Source: Corynebacterium gallinarum (GTDB lineage Bacteria; Actinomycetota; Actinomycetes; Mycobacteriales; Mycobacteriaceae). From it: 64,000 nucleotides of DNA. The position numbers were made by a program, and so were the translations under genes. Where the stretch lies: NCBI RefSeq assembly GCF_014837045.1, contig NZ_JACSPR010000007.1:91093-155092 (forward strand), in the 5' to 3' direction. Under the pieces are notes generated by a model. It saw only the letters and a list, made by a program, of their open reading frames with translations, was not told the origin of the DNA and did not search any database. This document shows, piece by piece, positions 62,555 through 64,000 of the stretch; position 1 is the stretch's first letter; every line of letters begins with the position of its first letter.

Positions 62555-63718
62555 TTACAGGGAGCCGGCCGCGCGCAGCCGCTGTGCCGCCTCCCGCAGT
62601 GTGTCCTCCTGTTTGCAGAACGCGAACCGTACCTTCGAGGACCACTGTTCGGGCTTGTCGACGAACGCCTGCACCGGGATCGCAGCCACCCCGACCCGGT
62701 CAATGAGATCGAAGCAGAACTCCGCACCATCACGCTCGCCGATATCTGCGACGACGAAGTACGTGCCGTGGGAGTCGTGGACCGTCAGGCCCGCCTCGGT
62801 CAGCGCGTCTGTGAGGATGTCCCGCTTGGTCTGCAGCCCCTTGCGCATCTGCTTGACCCACGGCTTCTCATGGGTGATGGCATGGGCGACAGCGGGTTGG
62901 AACGGTGTGGCCCCCACGTACGACATGAACTGCTTCGCCCGGATGACCGCATCGAGTATCGGGGCGGGTGCCAGCGCCCAGCCGGTCTTCCATCCCGTGA
63001 CGTTGAAGGTCTTGGCTGCCGAGGAGACCGTGATCGTCCGATCCCACATGCCCGGCAGACTGGCAACAGCGGTGTGGGAGACCTTGTCGAAGGTCAGATG
63101 CTCATACACCTCGTCAGAGAGCACCAGCAGATCATAGGCACGGGCGATACCCGCCAGGGCTTCCAGTGACCGCTTGGAGAACACCGACCCCGTGGGGTTG
63201 TGCGGACTGTTGACGATGATCATGCTCGTCTTCTTCGTCACCGCGGCGTGGACAGCATCGGTGTCGAGCACCCAGGTGTTGTCCTCCTCCTTCAGGGGCA
63301 CGGCCACGCGGGTCGCGCCAGCCAGGGCGATGGCTGCGGCGTAGGCATCGTAATAGGGTTCCAGGACGATCACCTCGTCCCCGGGTTCCACCAGTCCGAG
63401 TACCGACGCGGAGATCGCCTCGGTGGCGCCGACGGTGATGAGGACGTCGGTGTCGGGGTTGTAGTCGAGTTTGAAGCGTTTATGTCTGTCCTTTGCCACA
63501 GCCGTGCGCAGGCCCAGCTCTCCCCTGCCCCCGGAGTACTGGTTGTTGCCCCCGAGGATCTGCTGGGAGGCAATCTCGAGCATCTGTGCCGGCCCGTCCT
63601 CATCGGGAAATCCCTGCCCCAGGTTGATGGCACCCACCTCGTTGGCCCGCTGGGTCATGGTGGCAAAGATGGTCTCCCCGAAGGGACGCAGACGCTTGAC
63701 GACGTACTTGTTCTTCAT
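62555..63718 (-). CDS. Class I PLP-dependent aminotransferase
   Basis: A 387-residue fold-type I aminotransferase. Marks are INLGQGFPDEDGP, YSGGRGELGLRTAVA, VGATEAISASVLGLVEPGDEV, IIVNSPHNPTGSVF, LSDEVYEHLTFD and the PLP lysine in TVSSAAKTFNVTGWKTGWA, with the terminal Arg in KVRFAFCKQ. It belongs to the group containing methionine/kynurenine aminotransferase YbdL and N-succinyldiaminopimelate aminotransferase DapC; the sequence alone does not decide between them. ATG 63718 fits the family start (MKNKYVVKRLRPFGETIF). It is downstream of, but separated by terminators from, the rRNA operon on the same strand. Confidence 0.88.
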   Translation of the reverse strand: MKNKYVVKRLRPFGETIFATMTQRANEVGAINLGQGFPDEDGPAQMLEIASQQILGGNNQYSGGRGELGLRTAVAKDRHKRFKLDYNPDTDVLITVGATEAISASVLGLVEPGDEVIVLEPYYDAYAAAIALAGATRVAVPLKEEDNTWVLDTDAVHAAVTKKTSMIIVNSPHNPTGSVFSKRSLEALAGIARAYDLLVLSDEVYEHLTFDKVSHTAVASLPGMWDRTITVSSAAKTFNVTGWKTGWALAPAPILDAVIRAKQFMSYVGATPFQPAVAHAITHEKPWVKQMRKGLQTKRDILTDALTEAGLTVHDSHGTYFVVADIGERDGAEFCFDLIDRVGVAAIPVQAFVDKPEQWSSKVRFAFCKQEDTLREAAQRLRAAGSL

Positions 63719-63787
63719 GTCGGCAACTCTATTTCATGCCGCGAAATCATTCGTGGTCAGCCTGCCATAATCCGGGGGTTAGACATC

Positions 63788-63841
63788 AAAAAAGGGGGTG
63801 TGGTGAACCCCGGGAAACCCCGTGAATTCACCACACCCCCT
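63788..63841 (-). terminator. Second rRNA-operon terminator
   Basis: AGGGGGTGTGGTGAA (63793-63807) pairs perfectly with TTCACCACACCCCCT (63827-63841). On the minus strand it is followed by six T (63788-63793). It acts after the first terminator. Confidence 0.85.
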
Positions 63842-63862
63842 ACTACCGCATAGTGGACACAT

Positions 63863-63909
63863 AAAAATGTGTGACCGTATCACCCACCACGGGGTGATAC
63901 GGTCACACA
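63863..63909 (-). terminator. First rRNA-operon terminator
   Basis: An 18-bp perfect stem, TGTGTGACCGTATCACCC (63868-63885) with GGGTGATACGGTCACACA (63892-63909), is followed on the minus strand by five T. It lies 22 bp after the 5S rRNA end. Confidence 0.92.
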
Positions 63910-63930
63910 CATATCTATCTTTTTTAAGTT

Positions 63931-64000
63931 GTTGGTCGGCGGTCACCTACTCTCCCACACCCTCCCGAGTGCAGTACCATCAGCGTAACCAGGCTTAGCT
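63931..64000 (-). rRNA. rrf: 5S rRNA, 3' portion
   Basis: Read on the minus strand, the end of the window gives AGCTAAGCCTGGTTACGCTG, a GATGGTACTGCACTCGGGAG segment, GAGAGTAGGTGACCGCCGAC and CAAC, the conserved loop A-D and helix parts of the 5S rRNA 3' half. Its 5' half and the 23S and 16S genes must lie beyond the right edge. Confidence 0.92.

Overview
The window is a stretch of chromosomal core genome from a high-GC Corynebacterium close to C. glutamicum and probably C. efficiens. This rests on protein similarity and gene order recalled from C. glutamicum: amtR, purHN, the chorismate mutase gene, pgi, lhr, cysQ-thyA-folA-mrx1, fasB, mctC, accDA, fkpA-gltA-serC, sepH, cspB, rpf1, the XPB helicase and then an rRNA operon. 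The GC-rich coding sequence and frequent GTG/TTG starts agree with it. I see no prophage, insertion sequence, CRISPR array, toxin-antitoxin pair or defence island.

Left part (1-12.4 kb): the tail of the nitrogen regulator AmtR, a CitE-like lyase, the purine operon DUF6350-purN-purH, a secreted M23 peptidase behind a long AT-rich leader, and a self-contained PadR/ABC-exporter operon with a visible pair of palindromic operators. PcrA helicase faces it.

Middle-left (12.4-27.1 kb): chorismate mutase, a baeRF-type release-factor-like protein, glucose-6-phosphate isomerase, an MFS carrier, a small membrane protein with DedA, and the DNA-repair operon lhr-nei2-yccF on the other strand. Then come cysQ and the thyA-folA-mrx1 group (dTMP and folate synthesis, mycothiol-linked redox), a 92-codon orphan gene and tRNA-Arg(CCT).

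Middle (27.1-47.5 kb): an MFS transporter, the 8.9-kb type I fatty-acid synthase gene fasB, a Tat-exported DUF1906 protein, a degenerate serine beta-lactamase-like protein, the DUF485-mctC monocarboxylate uptake operon, an aldo/keto reductase, a fused AccD/AccA carboxyltransferase, FKBP isomerase and citrate synthase. Acetate, pyruvate, citrate and lipid metabolism genes cluster here, and GlxR-like and RamA/RamB-like motifs can be seen in the intergenic spaces.

Right part (47.5-64 kb): serC, the division protein gene sepH, a DUF6928 gene, an rRNA/tRNA methyltransferase with a purine permease, an aminotransferase-class-IV-fold protein that lacks its catalytic lysine, a lipoprotein glutaminyl cyclotransferase, cspB, and rpf1 behind a clear ydaO-type (cyclic di-AMP) riboswitch and a perfect GlxR site. 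After these come the XPB helicase with its winged-helix partner, DUF3239, a class I aminotransferase, and the 3' end of a 5S rRNA gene with two tandem terminators; the rest of that rRNA operon lies beyond the right edge.

I found no convincing new multi-gene system. The best leads are the riboswitch/GlxR double control of rpf1, the lysine-less class IV protein, the degenerate beta-lactamase-like protein, a six-unit 10-bp repeat upstream of the DUF1906 gene, several unassigned palindromes, and small conserved-looking orphan genes.
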